Counted from the stretch's first letter, positions 17,328 through 26,989 are shown. The stretch is 64,000 nucleotides of DNA from Afipia sp. OHSU_II-C1 (GCF_000497575.1 NZ_APJI01000006.1:124001-188000), one strand, 5' to 3'. Numbers and translations: made by a program. The notes: generated by a model from the sequence alone, not told the origin.

Positions 17328-17950
17328 CGCTGGCCACCCGAGAGGTCGGGGGTGCCCAGCGTAAGGCCAGCGATAATAAAGTCTATCATTTGATCGAGGC
17401 TCGGCCCCGGCTTTTTCGCGCTCTGTTCGATCATCTGCGGATGGAAGAACCGCAGCATCCCGGCGCAGACGCACTTGGCGGCCAGCTCGACATCCTTGAC
17501 GTTGAACGCGCCGCTTTTGGCGCCGTCCGCGATCACTGTACCGATCGCCGTGACGATGCGCTGGATATGCGCGTCGCAGACGTCCCAGCTCTCCTCCATC
17601 GCGATGGCGACCATCTCGTGGATCTTGGAGTCGCCGACGAAGCGCTCGGCGTTCATGATGCTGACGGTTGCCAGAAGCTCGTGCATCCTCTCGCGTGGCG
17701 GATTTGACTTGGCGGCGATCGCATCCGCTGCATCCTCGACCTCGGCCATCAGCCGCCGCGCCACGCCTTCATGGATCGACTTCTTGGAATCGAAGAAGCG
17801 ATAGATGTTCGCCGGCGACATCTTCAGCGTCTTGGCGATATCCGCGACCGTGGTCTTGAGATAGCCGACATCGCGAAACAGGCGCTCCGCAGTCGCGAGA
17901 ATGCACGCCTTCTTTTCGGAATCGGCATCGTTGTCGTGAAGCAGAGTCAT
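17324..17950 (-). CDS. TetR family regulator of the RND efflux operon
   Basis: The 208-residue protein has a TetR N-terminal DNA-binding domain (residues about 14-60: ILATAERLFRDVGYLKTTV, then SPANIYRFFDSKKSI). Its C-terminal ligand domain begins around residue 85 with a TetR_C pattern. It is the third gene of a minus-strand operon (adaptor, pump, regulator), starting 24 bases after the pump gene. It probably represses this operon from the palindrome at 22292-22317 and is released by a pump substrate. Its stop codon TAG falls in the terminal CTAG of the paired-hairpin repeat, which may also serve as its transcription end. Confidence 0.88.
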   Translation of the reverse strand: MTLLHDNDADSEKKACILATAERLFRDVGYLKTTVADIAKTLKMSPANIYRFFDSKKSIHEGVARRLMAEVEDAADAIAAKSNPPRERMHELLATVSIMNAERFVGDSKIHEMVAIAMEESWDVCDAHIQRIVTAIGTVIADGAKSGAFNVKDVELAAKCVCAGMLRFFHPQMIEQSAKKPGPSLDQMIDFIIAGLTLGTPDLSGGQR

Positions 17951-17974
17951 GTCAGTGTCATACCAAGGTTCAAT

Positions 17975-20900
17975 TTATTCGGCAGCGGTCGCCAGCGGCG
18001 GCGCGTGCCGGATCTGGCCCGGCTGCGCGGGCGCCGGAACCACGCCCTCACCCCGTTCGTCCAGACTCTTCCTGAACCATAGCGCATAGAGGCCGGGCAG
18101 GAACAGCAGGGTCAGGAATGTTGCAACGAACAATCCACCCATGATGGTGATGGCCATAGGGCCCCAGAAGGCCGACCGCGACAGCGGAATCATCGCCAGA
18201 ATCGCAGCCAGCGCCGTCAGCACCACCGGCCGCGCGCGGCGAACCGTCGCTTCGACGATGGCTTCGCGCCGGGTCAGGCCATGCTCGACGTCGGTTTCGA
18301 TCTGATCGACCAGAATCACCGAGTTGCGCATGATCATGCCGGCCAGCGCGATCAGGCCGAGCAGCGCCACGAAGCCGAACGGACTGCCCGCGACGTTGAG
18401 GCCCAGCGAAGCGCCGACGATGCCGAGCGGCGCGGTCAGGAACACCAGCACCAGCCGCGAGAAGCTCTGCAGCTGGATCATCAGCAGCGTCAGCATGCCG
18501 ATCACCATCAGCGGGAACAGCTTGTTGATCGACGCATTGCCCTTTTCGGACTCCTCGATGGCGCCGCCGATCTCGATGCGGTAAGCCGGTTGCAGGCTCT
18601 TGCGGATGCCTTCAAGCTTCGGCCAGATCGCGTTGGTGACGTCCGGCGCCTGTACGCCGTCGACAATATCGGCGCGCACGGTGATCGCCATGTCGCGGTT
18701 ACGCCGCCACAGGATCGGCTCCTCGTGGGCGTATTCGATCTTGGCGATCTGCGACAGCGGCACGGCAACGCCGCCCCGCGAATAGATCGTCAGATCGCCG
18801 ACACGGCCGAGATCAAGCCGCTCCGACGGAACGGCGCGGGCGACAACACCGACCTTCTCGATGCCGTCGCGCAGCGTCGTCACCTGCACGCCGGAAATCA
18901 GCATCGCCAGCGACTGCGAAATGTCCTGCGGCGTCAGGCCGAGCGCACGGGCGCGATCCTGATCGACGGCAAGCTTGAGGTAGGGGGTCTGCTCGTTCCA
19001 GTCGAGATGCGGATCGACCACCTTGTCGTTGCCGCGCATGACCTCGCGCACCTTATAGGCGATGTCGCGCACAGTCGTTGTGTCCGGGCCGACGACACGG
19101 AACTGAACCGGGAAACCGACCGGCGGGCCGAAATTGAAGCGGTCGACGCGCACACGCGCTTCAGACAGCGCGCCATCGGCTACGGCCTTCTCCAGCCGCG
19201 CCTTGATGCGCTCGCGCGCCGCGACGTCCTTCGACACGATCACCGTTTCCGAGAACGCCTCGTTCGGCAATTGCGGATTGAGGCCGAGCCAGAAACGCGG
19301 CGAACCCTGACCGACATAGGTCGTGTAGGTGGCAATGTCCTTGTCATCCTTGAGCAGCGCTTCCGCCTTCTTCACACTTTCCTTGGTGACGTTGAACGCG
19401 GTGCCTTCCGGCAACCGCAGCTGGAGGAACAGCTCCGGCCGTTCCGACAGCGGGAAGAACTGCTGCTGCACATGACCGAAGCCGACGACCGACAGCACGA
19501 ACACCCCGATGGTCGCCAGCACGACGGTCCCGCGGCGGCGCACGCACCATTCGATCACGCGGCGCAGGCCGCGATACATCCGCGTCTCGTAGATCGCGTG
19601 CGGATCATGGTTATGCTTGCCATGGTTGAAGTTTGGCAGCAGCTTGACGCCGATATAGGGCGTGAAGATCACCGCGACGAACCATGACGCGATCAGCGCA
19701 ATCGCCACCACCCAGAAGATGCCGCCGGCATATTCGCCGACCGACGAATTGGCAAAGCCGATGGGGAGGAAGCCAACGGCCGTGACCAGCGTTCCCGTGA
19801 GCATCGGAAACGCGGTAGATTCCCAGGCAAAGGATGCCGCCTTCACGCGGTCCCATCCCTGCTCCATCTTCACCACCATCATCTCCACCGCGATGATCGC
19901 GTCGTCGACCAGAAGGCCGAGCGCGATAATCAGCGCGCCGAGGGTGATGCGGTGCAGGTCCATGCCCATAGCATTCATCACGATGAAGACGATCGCCAGC
20001 ACCAGCGGCACCGACAATGCAACGACGATACCGGTGCGCCAGCCGAGCGCGAGGAAGCTGACGAACAGCACGATCGCCAGCGCCTCCACGAACGAATGCA
20101 CGAACTCGCTGACCGCGTGCTCGACCACCTTCGGCTGATCGGCGATCTGCTCGATCTCGATGCCCTGCGGCACGGCGGTCATGAATTCCGCGGTCGCTTT
20201 CTTGATGTTCTCGCCAAGCTCGAGAATGTTGGCGCCCTTCGCCATCACCACGCCGATGCCGATCGCGGGCTTGCCTTCCTGGCGCACCTGATAGGTCGGC
20301 GGATCGACGAACCCATGAGTGACCATGGCGATGTCGCCGAGGCGGAACACGCGGCCATTGCCCTCGACCGGTGTCTCGGCCACGGCCTTGACGCTGTCAT
20401 AGGCGCCGGTGACGCGCAGCGGCACGCGCTGCGACGACGTTTCAACCGTGCCCGCCGGAACCACCGCGTTCTGCTTGGCCAGCGAATCGAACAGCGCCTG
20501 CGTGGTGATTCCGAGCGTCGCCAGCTTGGCGTGCGAGAATTCAACGAACACGCGCTCGTCCTGCGTGCCGTACAAATTGACCTTGGTGACGTTCTCCGTC
20601 TTCAGAAGGCGCTGGCGCAGGCCTTCGGCCACTTTCTTGAGCTGGGCATAGTCCGTGCCCTCGCCCGTCAGCATGTAGAGAATCGAATCGACGTCGCCGT
20701 ATTCGTCGTTGATGTTCGGACCGATCAGGTTCGGCGGAAGATCGTTCCTGATGTCACTGAGCTTCTTGCGGAGCTGATAGAAAAGCTGCGGCACTTCCTT
20801 CGCAGGCGTGTAGTCCTTGAAGGTCAGGGTCATCGCGGTGAACGAAGGCTTGGTGTAGGTCTGCACCTTCTCGAAGTACGGCAGTTCCTGAAGCTTCTTC

Positions 20901-21112
20901 TCGATCGGATCGGCGACCTGCTCCTGCATTTCCTTGGCCGTCGCGCCAGGCCACATCGCGTTGACGATGACCACCTTGATGGTGAACGACGGATCTTCCG
21001 CGCGGCCGAGCCGTTCGTACGAGAAGAAGCCCGCGATGCCGAGCATCACGATGAAGAACAGGATCAGCGTCGGGTGCGCCACGGCCCAGGCGGAAAGATT
21101 GAATCGCTTCAT
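17975..21112 (-). CDS. RND efflux pump, inner-membrane permease (HAE1/AcrB-like)
   Basis: The 1045-residue transporter has the RND layout of 12 membrane helices with two large periplasmic loops. Visible are the N-terminal TM1 (LSAWAVAHPTLILFF), the TM4 proton-relay acids (GLLVDDAIIAVEMM), the TM10-12 region ending LLFLPGLYALWFR and the short acidic tail. It exports hydrophobic compounds using the proton gradient, with the adjacent lipoprotein adaptor; no outer-membrane channel gene is next to it, so it must use a distant TolC-like protein. ATG at 21110-21112 is chosen because a longer frame upstream adds 50 residues of low-complexity sequence overlapping the adaptor gene's end. Confidence 0.93.
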   Translation of the reverse strand: MKRFNLSAWAVAHPTLILFFIVMLGIAGFFSYERLGRAEDPSFTIKVVIVNAMWPGATAKEMQEQVADPIEKKLQELPYFEKVQTYTKPSFTAMTLTFKDYTPAKEVPQLFYQLRKKLSDIRNDLPPNLIGPNINDEYGDVDSILYMLTGEGTDYAQLKKVAEGLRQRLLKTENVTKVNLYGTQDERVFVEFSHAKLATLGITTQALFDSLAKQNAVVPAGTVETSSQRVPLRVTGAYDSVKAVAETPVEGNGRVFRLGDIAMVTHGFVDPPTYQVRQEGKPAIGIGVVMAKGANILELGENIKKATAEFMTAVPQGIEIEQIADQPKVVEHAVSEFVHSFVEALAIVLFVSFLALGWRTGIVVALSVPLVLAIVFIVMNAMGMDLHRITLGALIIALGLLVDDAIIAVEMMVVKMEQGWDRVKAASFAWESTAFPMLTGTLVTAVGFLPIGFANSSVGEYAGGIFWVVAIALIASWFVAVIFTPYIGVKLLPNFNHGKHNHDPHAIYETRMYRGLRRVIEWCVRRRGTVVLATIGVFVLSVVGFGHVQQQFFPLSERPELFLQLRLPEGTAFNVTKESVKKAEALLKDDKDIATYTTYVGQGSPRFWLGLNPQLPNEAFSETVIVSKDVAARERIKARLEKAVADGALSEARVRVDRFNFGPPVGFPVQFRVVGPDTTTVRDIAYKVREVMRGNDKVVDPHLDWNEQTPYLKLAVDQDRARALGLTPQDISQSLAMLISGVQVTTLRDGIEKVGVVARAVPSERLDLGRVGDLTIYSRGGVAVPLSQIAKIEYAHEEPILWRRNRDMAITVRADIVDGVQAPDVTNAIWPKLEGIRKSLQPAYRIEIGGAIEESEKGNASINKLFPLMVIGMLTLLMIQLQSFSRLVLVFLTAPLGIVGASLGLNVAGSPFGFVALLGLIALAGMIMRNSVILVDQIETDVEHGLTRREAIVEATVRRARPVVLTALAAILAMIPLSRSAFWGPMAITIMGGLFVATFLTLLFLPGLYALWFRKSLDERGEGVVPAPAQPGQIRHAPPLATAAE

Positions 21113-21140
21113 CGGACCCTCGGTATGTCTGTGCGTTAAA

Positions 21141-22250
21141 TCAGAACGACAGCGACGAAACGACACGGACCTTCTGGGCCGGATCGAGCTTTTGCACGCC
21201 GAGCACCACGACCTTGGCGCCTTCCTCGACACCGCTGGTGATGATGACGTCGTTGGTCTCATAGGCCTTCACCGCCACCGGCTTCAGCGAGACAGCGCCG
21301 GTCTTGGCGTCGGCGACATAGAGTGAGGGTCCGTCGCCTTGACTGAAAAGCGCCGACAGCGGAAGCCGCGCCACGCGCTCGGTCGCGGGATCGGCCAGTG
21401 TCAGTGTCGCCGTCATGCCAAGCGACACCGCCTCATCCGCACCCGGCAGCGAAAACTTCGCCAGATAGGTGCGCGTCGCAGGATCGGCGTTTGGCGCGAT
21501 CTCGCGCAGCTTGGCGACATATTTCTTGTTCGGCTCGGACCAAAGCGTCACGCTGGCCTCGCCGGTCTTGGCAAAGCTGACCATGGTTTCCGGAATCGCG
21601 ACCACGGCTTCCTTTTCGGCGGAACGCGCCACGCGGATCGCAGTCTGGCCTGACGCCACCACCTGTCCCGGCTCGATCAGCGTCGCGGTAACCACGCCGC
21701 GCGTATCGGCGACAAGATGGGCGTAGGACAGGCTGTTCTTGGTGAGTTCGACCGAACGCTCCGCACGGTTGAGGCGCGCCCGCGCCTCGTCGCCGGCCGC
21801 CTTGACCTGATCGAGCTGCGCTTCGGTGGACCAGCCCTTGGCGCGCAGTTCCTTGGCGCGGCCCTCGGCGGCGCTTGCCTGCGCCAGCACACCGGTCGCG
21901 GCGCGGAATTCAGCCTCGGCCTGCTCGGCCTGCAATTTGAGATCGACCTCGTCCAGCGTCGCCAGCGGCTGGCCGACATCGACCATCTGCCCGACCTCGA
22001 CAAGGCGCTTGGCGACCTTGCCGGGAACCCGGAAACCCATGTCGGTTTCGATGCGGGGGCGGATCGTGCCGACGAAGCTCCGCTCCGGCGACTGCGACTG
22101 ATAATGAACCGTCGAGACCAACACCGGGCGGCCTTTTTCGCCCTCCTGGGCCTGCTCCTTGCTGCAGGCGCCGAGCGCCAGAGCTGGAATAATCAAGGCG
22201 AGAATGGCCAAGCCATTGCGTTGGCTTGCGAATTCGGAGATGCGGCGCAT
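21141..22250 (-). CDS. RND efflux periplasmic adaptor lipoprotein (MexA/AcrA-like)
   Basis: The 369-residue membrane fusion protein has a lipoprotein signal with the lipobox LALGAC (Cys29). Next come the barrel-sandwich hybrid half (GFRVPGKVAKRLVEVGQMVDVGQPLATLDE), an alpha-helical hairpin (about 95-160), the second lipoyl half (TRGVVTATLIEPGQVV) and beta-barrel/membrane-proximal domains. It bridges the RND pump to an outer-membrane channel. It is the first gene of the operon, 28 bases ahead of the pump gene, and its promoter region holds a palindromic operator candidate at 22292-22317. Confidence 0.92.
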   Translation of the reverse strand: MRRISEFASQRNGLAILALIIPALALGACSKEQAQEGEKGRPVLVSTVHYQSQSPERSFVGTIRPRIETDMGFRVPGKVAKRLVEVGQMVDVGQPLATLDEVDLKLQAEQAEAEFRAATGVLAQASAAEGRAKELRAKGWSTEAQLDQVKAAGDEARARLNRAERSVELTKNSLSYAHLVADTRGVVTATLIEPGQVVASGQTAIRVARSAEKEAVVAIPETMVSFAKTGEASVTLWSEPNKKYVAKLREIAPNADPATRTYLAKFSLPGADEAVSLGMTATLTLADPATERVARLPLSALFSQGDGPSLYVADAKTGAVSLKPVAVKAYETNDVIITSGVEEGAKVVVLGVQKLDPAQKVRVVSSLSF

Positions 22251-22291
22251 CGGAAGCTCCCTAGGGATTATCCCGAGAGCTTCTAGTAACG

Positions 22292-22317
22292 ACTGACGAT
22301 TGTCAATATTCGTCAGT
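22292..22317. promoter_or_regulatory. candidate TetR operator upstream of the RND operon
   Basis: ACTGACGA and TCGTCAGT form perfect 8-bp arms separated by 10 bases, 42 bases upstream of the adaptor start codon on the minus strand. Size and position fit a TetR-family operator; the regulator encoded at the end of the same operon is the obvious candidate. Confidence 0.65.
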
Positions 22318-22412
22318 AGTCAGAATGTCGCACTGCAAACATTTGGCCTCAAAGGCGTTTTCGGGACCGCCACGGAACCGCCTTTTTTGTCCATCCCCGG
22401 ATACCGGTGATT

Positions 22413-22934
22413 TCAAGCCCTTTCCGCAGGGTCGCGGTGAATCGGATCGACCCACAGAACGGTCTCCGGCTTTTCCACCGGTTCGATGTCGAGATTGATC
22501 GCGACAGCCTCGCCGTCGCTGCGCACCAGCACGCATTCGAGCACTTCATCCGGGCTCGCATTGATCTCCTGATGCGGCACATAAGGCGGCACGAAGATGA
22601 AGTCGCCTGGCCCGGCTTCCGCAGTGAACTGCAGATGCTCGCCCCAGCGCATGCGCGCCTTGCCCTTCACAACATAAATGACGCTTTCCAGATGACCGTG
22701 ATGGTGCGCACCAGTTTTGGCATCCGGCCTGATCGTCACGGTTCCCGCCCACAGCTTCTGCGCTCCGACGCGCGCGAAATTGATCGCGGCCTTGCGGTCC
22801 ATTCCGGTGGTGGATGGGACATTCGTGTCGAGCTGATTGCCCGGAATGACGCGCACGCCATCATGCTTCCAGCGCTCGTCGTCGTGCGCGTGGGAGTGAT
22901 CGTGCGGATGATGATGATCGTGCGATCCGGACAT
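22413..22934 (-). CDS. cupin domain protein with histidine-rich N-terminus
   Basis: The 173-residue protein starts with a His/Asp-rich segment (SHDHHHPHDHSHAHDDE) likely to bind metal. A single cupin_2 barrel follows: motif 1 is GAHHHGHLESVIYVVKGKARM and motif 2 is GPGDFIFVPPYVPHQEIN, together giving three His and one Glu metal ligands. No signal peptide is seen. Single cupins of this form are dioxygenases, isomerases or sensors, and the substrate cannot be deduced. It stands alone, between the RND operon promoter and an acyl-CoA dehydrogenase gene on the same strand 128 bases away. Confidence 0.82.
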   Translation of the reverse strand: MSGSHDHHHPHDHSHAHDDERWKHDGVRVIPGNQLDTNVPSTTGMDRKAAINFARVGAQKLWAGTVTIRPDAKTGAHHHGHLESVIYVVKGKARMRWGEHLQFTAEAGPGDFIFVPPYVPHQEINASPDEVLECVLVRSDGEAVAINLDIEPVEKPETVLWVDPIHRDPAERA

Positions 22935-23062
22935 GTCTTTCCTCTGGTCTTTATGCTGTGAGCACTGGCGCGCGATGTTGCCGGCACGTCACCAGATATG
23001 TCAGGTGTCGTCAACGTATCGGTGCGTCTTGCCAAGTCCCGCCCCGTGCATGGCACGACCGC

Positions 23063-24229
23063 TCAATATGACTTGGGCAACCCCAGCACTTTCTCGCCAA
23101 TGAAGCTGAGAATGAGCTGCGGGCTGATCGGCGCAATGCGCGGGATCATCACTTCGCGCAGATAACGCTCAACATGATATTCCTTGGCGTAGCCGAAACC
23201 GCCGTGGGTCATCACCGCCTGCTGGCAGGCGTCGAAACCCGCCTCGCCCGCGAGATATTTTGCGGCATTCGCGGCGGGGCCGCACGGCAATCCCTGATCG
23301 TATTGCCAGGCCGCCGACATCGTCATCAGCCATGCCGCTTCGAGATCGATCCAGTTCTTCGCCAGCGGATGCTGGATCGCCTGGTTCTGCCCGATCGGCC
23401 GGTTGAACACGATGCGCTGCTTCGCGTAGGCCGCCGCACGATCCAGCGCGAGCTTGCCGAGACCGACTGCTTCCGCCGCGATCAGCACCCGCTCGGGATT
23501 CATGCCGTGCAGGATGTATTCGAACCCGCGGCCTTCCTCGCCGATGCGGTCCTCGACCGGGATCTCGAAATCGGCAAAGAAGAGCTCGTTGGAGTCGATC
23601 GCCTTGCGGCCCATCTTCTCGATCTCGTGCACCTTCACCCGCTCGCGATCGAAGTCCGCATAAAACAGACTGAGGCCGTGGGTCGGATTCTTCACTTCCT
23701 CCAGCGGCGTGGTGCGCGCAAGCAGAAGAATCTTGTTTGCGACCTGCGCGGTGGAGATCCAGACCTTCTGGCCGTTGACGACATACTTGTCGCCCTTCCG
23801 AACCGCGCGGGTTTTAAGCTGCGTGGTGTTGAGGCCGGTGTTCGGCTCGGTCACGCCGAAGCAGGCTTTCTCGCGGCCCTCGACAATGCCGGGCAGCATG
23901 CGTGCCCGCTGCTCATCGTTGCCGAACACCACCACCGGATTGAGACCGAACACATTCATATGGATCGCGGAGGCGCCCGACATGCCGGCGCCGGATTCCG
24001 AGATCGCGCGCATCATGATCGCAGCTTCCATGATGCCGAGACCCGCACCGCCGAAATCCTCGGGAATGCAGATGCCGAGCCAGCCCGCCTGCGCCATCGC
24101 CTCATAGAATTCGTGCGGAAAGCCGCCCTTGCGGTCTTTCTCCAGCCAGTAGATGTCGTCGAAGCGGGCGCAGATTTTCAGGATCGCATCGCGAATGGAT
24201 TCCTGCTGCGGGTTCAGGGCGAAGTCCAT
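23063..24229 (-). CDS. acyl-CoA dehydrogenase
   Basis: The 388-residue protein is a standard acyl-CoA dehydrogenase: an N-terminal helical domain, the FAD-contact block CFGVTEPNTGLNTTQLKTRA, the second signature QKVWISTAQVANKILLLART and the C-terminal helical domain with QAVMTHGGFGYAKEYHVERYLREV. The length fits medium- or branched-chain enzymes. The catalytic base would be in the C-terminal signature region, where Glu (KEYHVER) is present. It is separate from the fadE operon. The start ATG lies 81 bases from the divergent TehA-like gene. The chain-length preference cannot be read from sequence. Confidence 0.92.
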   Translation of the reverse strand: MDFALNPQQESIRDAILKICARFDDIYWLEKDRKGGFPHEFYEAMAQAGWLGICIPEDFGGAGLGIMEAAIMMRAISESGAGMSGASAIHMNVFGLNPVVVFGNDEQRARMLPGIVEGREKACFGVTEPNTGLNTTQLKTRAVRKGDKYVVNGQKVWISTAQVANKILLLARTTPLEEVKNPTHGLSLFYADFDRERVKVHEIEKMGRKAIDSNELFFADFEIPVEDRIGEEGRGFEYILHGMNPERVLIAAEAVGLGKLALDRAAAYAKQRIVFNRPIGQNQAIQHPLAKNWIDLEAAWLMTMSAAWQYDQGLPCGPAANAAKYLAGEAGFDACQQAVMTHGGFGYAKEYHVERYLREVMIPRIAPISPQLILSFIGEKVLGLPKSY

Positions 24230-24309
24230 TGTGATTGATCCTCCCGATTGCTAGAAATCCTTACGGCCTAAGCAGCCCTCCGGACAATCCCAAAAAGAAC
24301 AGGCGAGCC

Positions 24310-25293
24310 GTGCGTATCGACATCTCGAAATTTTCCGCGACCATGTTTGGCATGGTGCTCGGCATCGGCGGGCTCGGCGCCGGCTGGCGCGCTGCATCCC
24401 ATGTCTGGGGGGTGCCGGGCATCATTGGCGAAACACTTGCCCTGACGGCCTCCGCCATCTGGCTGATCTGGTTTTCGGCATACGTCCTGAAATGGATTCA
24501 GACGCCCGAAGCCGCGATGGCCGAGATCGTTCATCCCATCCAGTCCTTCTTTGTCGTGCTCATTCCCATGACGACGATGATCGCCGCCTGGTCGATCGCG
24601 CCTTATCTGCCGCGCATTGCATTCGGCCTGTTTATCTGCGGCGTGGCCGGACAGCTTGCTTTTACTGTCTGGGGCGTCGGCGGGCTGTGGATCGGAGGCC
24701 GGACCACCGAGACCACAACGCCGGTGCTTTACATGCCGACCGTTGGCGGCAGTTTCGTCAGCGCCATTGCCTGTGGTCTGTTCGGTTATCCCGATGCGGG
24801 ATTGCTGTTCTTCGGTGTCGGCTTCTTTTCCATCATCGTGATGGAATCGGTCATCCTCACGCGGCTGCTCGCACACGGGATTCCGGTCGCATTGCGGGCC
24901 ACGATGGGAATTCACCTCGCTCCGCCCGCGGTTGGCTCGGTCGCCTATCTCGCCGTGACCAGCGGACCGCCGGACCATCTCGCGCACATGCTGTTCGGCT
25001 ACGCACTGTTTCAGGCCCTGGTGATGCTGCGGCTGATTCCATGGCTACGCGAACAGCCGTTCTCGCTCGCCGCATGGGCCTACAGCTTCGGCGTCTCGGC
25101 CCTGCCGCTTGCTGCGCTGCGCTTTGTCGAACGCGGAGAAACCGGTATCATCGCGAACCTGGCGCTGCCGATCTTCGCTCTCTCCAACCTGATCATCGGC
25201 TGGCTTGCGCTGCGCAGCCTGCTGATCGGATGGCGCTATGTCTTCACACTGGCTGGATCGAAAGCGAAATCGGAAAAGGAGGTTTTGCCATGA
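24310..25293 (+). CDS. SLAC1/TehA family membrane channel-transporter
   Basis: The roughly 327-residue protein has about ten hydrophobic segments and the features of the tellurite-resistance/dicarboxylate transporter (TDT) family: the N-terminal FSATMFGMVLGIGGLGAGWR, then GLWIGGRTTETTTPVLYMPTV and the conserved HLAPPAVG-like block after TM6 (TMGIHLAPPAVGSVAY). TehA in E. coli is an anion channel homologue giving tellurite resistance when overexpressed. I prefer the GTG at 24310 because the product then aligns with the TehA N-terminus and AGGCGAG lies upstream; the in-frame ATG at 24235 nearly abuts the divergent gene's start. It overlaps the next gene by ATGA. Confidence 0.85.
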   Translation: MRIDISKFSATMFGMVLGIGGLGAGWRAASHVWGVPGIIGETLALTASAIWLIWFSAYVLKWIQTPEAAMAEIVHPIQSFFVVLIPMTTMIAAWSIAPYLPRIAFGLFICGVAGQLAFTVWGVGGLWIGGRTTETTTPVLYMPTVGGSFVSAIACGLFGYPDAGLLFFGVGFFSIIVMESVILTRLLAHGIPVALRATMGIHLAPPAVGSVAYLAVTSGPPDHLAHMLFGYALFQALVMLRLIPWLREQPFSLAAWAYSFGVSALPLAALRFVERGETGIIANLALPIFALSNLIIGWLALRSLLIGWRYVFTLAGSKAKSEKEVLP

Positions 25294-25643
25294 ATTCGGA
25301 TCACGACATCCTCACCGCGCTCAACCGCGATTATATCAACTCAGTGCAGACCTGCGACGTCAAACGCTTCGATGAAATTCTGGCGCCGGACTTTTACTGC
25401 TCGAATCCCGATCGCTCGCTGGTCGATCGCGCTGGATTCCTGGAGCAGACGGCCAGGCCGATCGCGATCAGGAATCTCAAGGCCGAGGACGTGCTGATCC
25501 GGATCATCGGCGATGCGGCGATTATTCACGCACGCACCAGTTACCTGATGCCGGACGGCAGCGCAGGCGGCGGTCGTTACACCGACGTCTGGGCGAAGAC
25601 CAGCGGCCAGTGGCTGGCCGTCTCGGCGCATGTGACACGCTGA
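25290..25643 (+). CDS. NTF2-like (SnoaL-type) small protein
   Basis: The 117-residue protein has the NTF2-like cone fold pattern: helix 1 (ILTALNRDYINSVQTCDVKRFDEIL), then FYCSNPDRSLVDRAGFLE, a strand with VLIRIIGDAAIIHARTSYL and the final WLAVSAHVTR. Such proteins are small-ligand binders, isomerases or hydratases; no catalytic residue can be assigned. The start ATG shares bases with the TGA stop of the TehA-like gene, so the two are translationally coupled, with GGAGG about 6 bases upstream as its own site. It ends 4 bases before the convergent oxidoreductase gene. Confidence 0.8.
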   Translation: MNSDHDILTALNRDYINSVQTCDVKRFDEILAPDFYCSNPDRSLVDRAGFLEQTARPIAIRNLKAEDVLIRIIGDAAIIHARTSYLMPDGSAGGGRYTDVWAKTSGQWLAVSAHVTR

Positions 25644-25647
25644 ACAG

Positions 25648-26952
25648 CTAGCGCGAGAATTTCGCTTCCATCGCCCGGCGGAATGCGACGGCATCGTCCT
25701 TCATGTCGATTTCCACGTCGGCCCATCGAACCACCGCGCCATGCGCGACATCGTTGGTCAGCCTGACGCGATGCGCGAGGCCGATCGGCAGTGCAGCGGT
25801 CTTGAGGCTTTCAGCCGCAGGCATCAACTTGCCCCAGACGGTGTAGCCGCCCTCGCCGTCGAGCATTTCGCCCGCACGCAGATTCTTTTTCGCGACGGCC
25901 GCGACATCACCACGGAAACCTTGCGGCTGGCCGGTCGGTTCATTGCGCAGCGCCGCTGACAGCACCGAGATGTTCAGCTCAAGCCCGATCAGATGATACG
26001 GCTTGTACATCGCGGCATAACGCCCCGAGGAATCCGTCTTCAATCCATACTGCCGGAAGCAATCCGCCGCGTAGTCATTCGGCGCTTCCAGCACCACATA
26101 GACGCCCCAGCGCAGATCGCGGAACACGGGACGGCCATCCCGCTCCAGTGATGAAACGACTTCGACCACGCCGGACTTTTCCAGCACACCGCCCTTATCC
26201 TTCGGGCGCATCACATGCGGCAGATCATCGACGCCGCAGGGCGGAAACAAAAGGCCGGTCGACGGCACATCGAGGCCGGTGGCATTGGCAATGGCAGCCA
26301 TCTCGATGGCGGACTTGGTGCCGTCCAGAAACGAATTGAACATCTGCGGATTCATGCCGGCCGACTGCGCCTCGGCTGCGGTCAGACCGTAGTGACCCCA
26401 CACACCGGCGGGCGTCACGTCATGATAGATCGGCAGATACTTGGTGCCCTTGCCTGCGGCCACGACCTTGAAGCCGGTGGCGCGCGCCCAGTCCACCATT
26501 TCTGCGGTCAGCGCAGGCTGATCGCCATACGCCAGCGAATAGATCACGCCCGCCTTGCGCGCCTCATCGGCCAATAGCGGGCCGGCGAGCACGTCGGCTT
26601 CGACATTGACCATGACAATATGCTTGCCAGCGGCAATCGCCGCACGCGCGTGACGAATCCCGACCGACGGATTGCCGGTGGCCTCGACGATCACCTCGAT
26701 ATTGCCGCCGGTCGCGGCCGCCCCGTCCTTGGTGAAGGTGGTGGCGGCGATCCGCGCATCGTCCCAGCCGACCGTGCGGCAGGCGTCACGCGCGCGCTCC
26801 GGATCGAGATCGACAATCACCGGCACCTCAAGGCCCGGCGTATGCGGTACCTGAGAGAGAAACATCGAGCCGAATTTTCCGGCGCCGATCAGCGCGACAC
26901 GCACGGGCTTTGCCGCCACGCGGCGCTTTTCAAGAAGGTGATGCAGATTCAT
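25648..26952 (-). CDS. NAD(P)-dependent oxidoreductase with C-terminal SAF domain (COG4091-type)
   Basis: The 434-residue protein starts with a Rossmann fold (VRVALIGAGKFGSMFLSQVPH) of homoserine-dehydrogenase type, followed by a catalytic region (NVEADVLAGPLLADEARKAG). A C-terminal SAF-like domain (about 355-420, DVAAVAKKNLRAGEMLDGEG) completes it. This arrangement is described as predicted homoserine dehydrogenase with SAF domain; related proteins act on branched sugar or acid substrates. The true substrate is unknown. It lies downstream of the phytanoyl-CoA-type dioxygenase gene on the same strand, across a 121-bp gap filled by a palindromic repeat, and behind a divergent GntR gene, which suggests a small catabolic unit. 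Confidence 0.82.
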   Translation of the reverse strand: MNLHHLLEKRRVAAKPVRVALIGAGKFGSMFLSQVPHTPGLEVPVIVDLDPERARDACRTVGWDDARIAATTFTKDGAAATGGNIEVIVEATGNPSVGIRHARAAIAAGKHIVMVNVEADVLAGPLLADEARKAGVIYSLAYGDQPALTAEMVDWARATGFKVVAAGKGTKYLPIYHDVTPAGVWGHYGLTAAEAQSAGMNPQMFNSFLDGTKSAIEMAAIANATGLDVPSTGLLFPPCGVDDLPHVMRPKDKGGVLEKSGVVEVVSSLERDGRPVFRDLRWGVYVVLEAPNDYAADCFRQYGLKTDSSGRYAAMYKPYHLIGLELNISVLSAALRNEPTGQPQGFRGDVAAVAKKNLRAGEMLDGEGGYTVWGKLMPAAESLKTAALPIGLAHRVRLTNDVAHGAVVRWADVEIDMKDDAVAFRRAMEAKFSR

Positions 26953-26989
26953 GGAGACGAACTCTCGGAAGAAAGATGGCCGTCACCTT

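Noticed and set aside
18281-19687. 468-codon plus-strand frame opposite the RND pump gene
   Set aside because: Antisense shadow with His/Asp/Arg-rich composition and no motif.
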